Assembly (NCBI GenBank): GCA_035534535.1
Contig: DATLRS010000064.1
Span: 1 to 5,876 of the forward strand
Origin: DATARH01 sp035534535
GTDB taxonomy: Bacteria; Pseudomonadota; Alphaproteobacteria; ATCC43930; CGMCC-115725
Length of the DNA: 5,876 nucleotides
Direction: 5' to 3'
In this document: positions 5,171-5,876 of the stretch, in pieces
Layout of the letters: each line of letters opens with the position of its first letter
Position numbering within the stretch: the stretch's first letter is position 1
Made by a program: the position numbers and the translations under genes
Notes under the pieces: generated by a model
What the model saw: only the letters and a program-made list of their open reading frames with translations
Databases searched by the model: none
What the model was told of the DNA's origin: nothing

Positions 5171-5605
5171 ATGGCACGCGTTCTTGTTGTCGAACCCGAG
5201 CGGCGGATCTGCCGCTTCATCGCCGGCATCCTTACTGAATTCGGCCATGATGTGGAGCAATGCGACAACGCAAGAGGGGCGCGGCGATGGCTCCGGCGGG
5301 CGCGTTTTGATGTGCTTGTGACCGATCTGGTCGTGGCCGAGGACAATATCGACGATTTTGCCGCCCTGGCGCGGGGCCTGCCGGTCGTGACGTTGCGCGG
5401 CCAGCGGTTTGGCGCCGATAACGGCGAGCGGCTGGTGCGGCTTTATCAGACGCCGTTCCGCTTTGCCGATTTGGCGGTGTTGGTCGCGGCCGTCGAGATG
5501 TCCGGCGCGGACTTGCGGTGGGCTGCGCGCGCCGGCCGCCACGCTCATCCCGCGGCCGGGGGCGGCGAGGGTATAAGGCAGCGACCGGCGGCGGTCCCCG
5601 CCTAA
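5171..5605 (+). CDS. Small degenerate response-regulator receiver (CheY-like) protein
   Basis: This 144-residue protein shows one receiver-like domain at about 1-110 and no output domain. The first strand MARVLVVEPERRI matches the usual VVDDEP opening, with E8 and E10 as acidic residues but Pro9 in place of the second Asp. FDVLVTDL (46-53) places D52 as the phosphoacceptor. PVVTLRG (71-77) carries the switch Thr74. YQTPF (92-96) replaces the invariant Lys of the KPF motif with Thr94. Without that lysine, normal phosphorylation switching is doubtful, so it may act as a pseudo-receiver. After about residue 112 the tail is rich in Ala, Gly and Arg and looks disordered. ATG 5171 gives a perfect first strand; the ribosome site is weak (GAGAACG). 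No partner histidine kinase is nearby. It may be a remnant of a larger regulator, but the frame is intact. Confidence 0.75.
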   Translation: MARVLVVEPERRICRFIAGILTEFGHDVEQCDNARGARRWLRRARFDVLVTDLVVAEDNIDDFAALARGLPVVTLRGQRFGADNGERLVRLYQTPFRFADLAVLVAAVEMSGADLRWAARAGRHAHPAAGGGEGIRQRPAAVPA

Positions 5606-5621
5606 GCAGAATTGCTTGGCG

Positions 5622-5831
5622 CGATCCACCTTTCCCCTCGCCGCCCTTCAGGGGGGAGAGGGAGGGATCCACGCCGCAGGCGTGGGAGGGTGAGGTGGGT
5701 GTCGGCAAGCGCTCTGGCATCCCCCACCTCACCCCGACCCTCTCCGCCCCCCGCCATGGCCCACGGGGGCGGAGAGGGAGCGGACGAGGAAGGCCGACGA
5801 TTTGTGCGCCAACCAACGAAAGCTTGCTTAG
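5622..5831. repeat. 210-bp dispersed intergenic repeat, copy 2
   Basis: This is the second copy of the element at 1-210, in the same orientation, starting 16 nt after the receiver-gene stop. All three hairpins are kept: 5668-5675 with 5679-5686 (outermost pair T-G here), 5688-5699 with 5723-5734 (fully Watson-Crick here), and 5738-5751 with 5765-5778 (identical). Near-identical 11-mers, TTGCTTGGCGC (5612-5622) and TTGCTTAGCGC (5824-5834), lie at its two ends. Relative to transcription it is plus-sense after the receiver gene, whereas copy 1 is read in the opposite sense after folP, so it is not a dedicated terminator of one orientation. Confidence 0.93.
5738..5778. repeat. Perfect 14-bp inverted repeat (hairpin) in repeat copy 2
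   Basis: The arms at 5738-5751 and 5765-5778 are the same as in copy 1 and carry no substitution, and the loop with GCCATGGC is also unchanged. This is the longest block without differences between the copies that also has a pairing partner. Confidence 0.85.
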
Positions 5832-5876
5832 CGCCTCCCGGCTCAGGGGTCTGCCGAGGCGCTCTGATTCCTCTTC
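5832..5876. other. Unassigned right edge
   Basis: These 45 bases follow repeat copy 2. A minus-strand frame is open from the window edge to a TGA at 5843-5845 (last residues ...KRNQSASADP), so the 3' end of a minus-strand gene is possible. The stretch is too short to judge. Confidence 0.15.

Noticed and set aside
5232..5816. A 194-codon minus-strand open frame through repeat copy 2 and the receiver gene
   Set aside because: It starts inside the repeat, is Pro/Arg-rich throughout, and runs antisense to a better-supported receiver fold.
1..5831. A composite transposon or integron carrying the sul-like gene
   Set aside because: The flanking repeats encode no transposase, and no integrase, attC site or resistance-gene neighbour is present; the cargo genes look chromosomal.

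Overview
The window reads as a piece of a high-GC alphaproteobacterial chromosome. The signs are the strong G/C third-position bias, the FolB and MscL sequence types, a CYTH-CHAD protein, a C13 peptidase, and a dispersed intergenic repeat of the kind common in Hyphomicrobiales and Rhodospirillales. I cannot name a genus. No plasmid, integron or transposase gene is visible.

Layout, left to right: repeat copy 1 (1-210); folP (207-1019, minus); folB (1024-1410, minus); mscL (1465-1884, plus); a VOC/glyoxalase-fold protein (1881-2477, minus); a secreted C13-family cysteine peptidase (2609-3355, plus); a CYTH-CHAD protein (3373-5016 or 3373-4920, minus); a small degenerate receiver-domain protein (5171-5605, plus); repeat copy 2 (5622-5831); and 45 unassigned bases. 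Apart from the folB-folP pair, every gene is on the opposite strand from its neighbour. The junctions are therefore divergent promoters or tail-to-tail ends, and most genes are probably their own transcription units. No gene-free stretch exceeds 300 bases. The longest is 5606-5876, most of which is repeat copy 2.

folB and folP form one folate-biosynthesis unit: FolB makes 6-hydroxymethyl-dihydropterin and FolP joins its pyrophosphate to pABA. The intervening FolK kinase is not in the window. MscL is an osmotic safety valve. The CYTH-CHAD protein points to triphosphate or polyphosphate handling. The other genes have no clear shared pathway.

The main finding is that this folP does not encode an ordinary FolP. 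It has the active-site loops of the Sul1/Sul2 sulfonamide-resistance enzymes, yet it sits in a housekeeping folB-folP pair with no mobile genes beside it. Other points of interest are a 210-bp repeat with three back-to-back hairpins that flanks the whole block, an apparent ATC start behind a strong Shine-Dalgarno in the CYTH-CHAD gene, and two compact convergent gene ends: one shares a CTAG, and the other places both stop codons in the arms of one hairpin.
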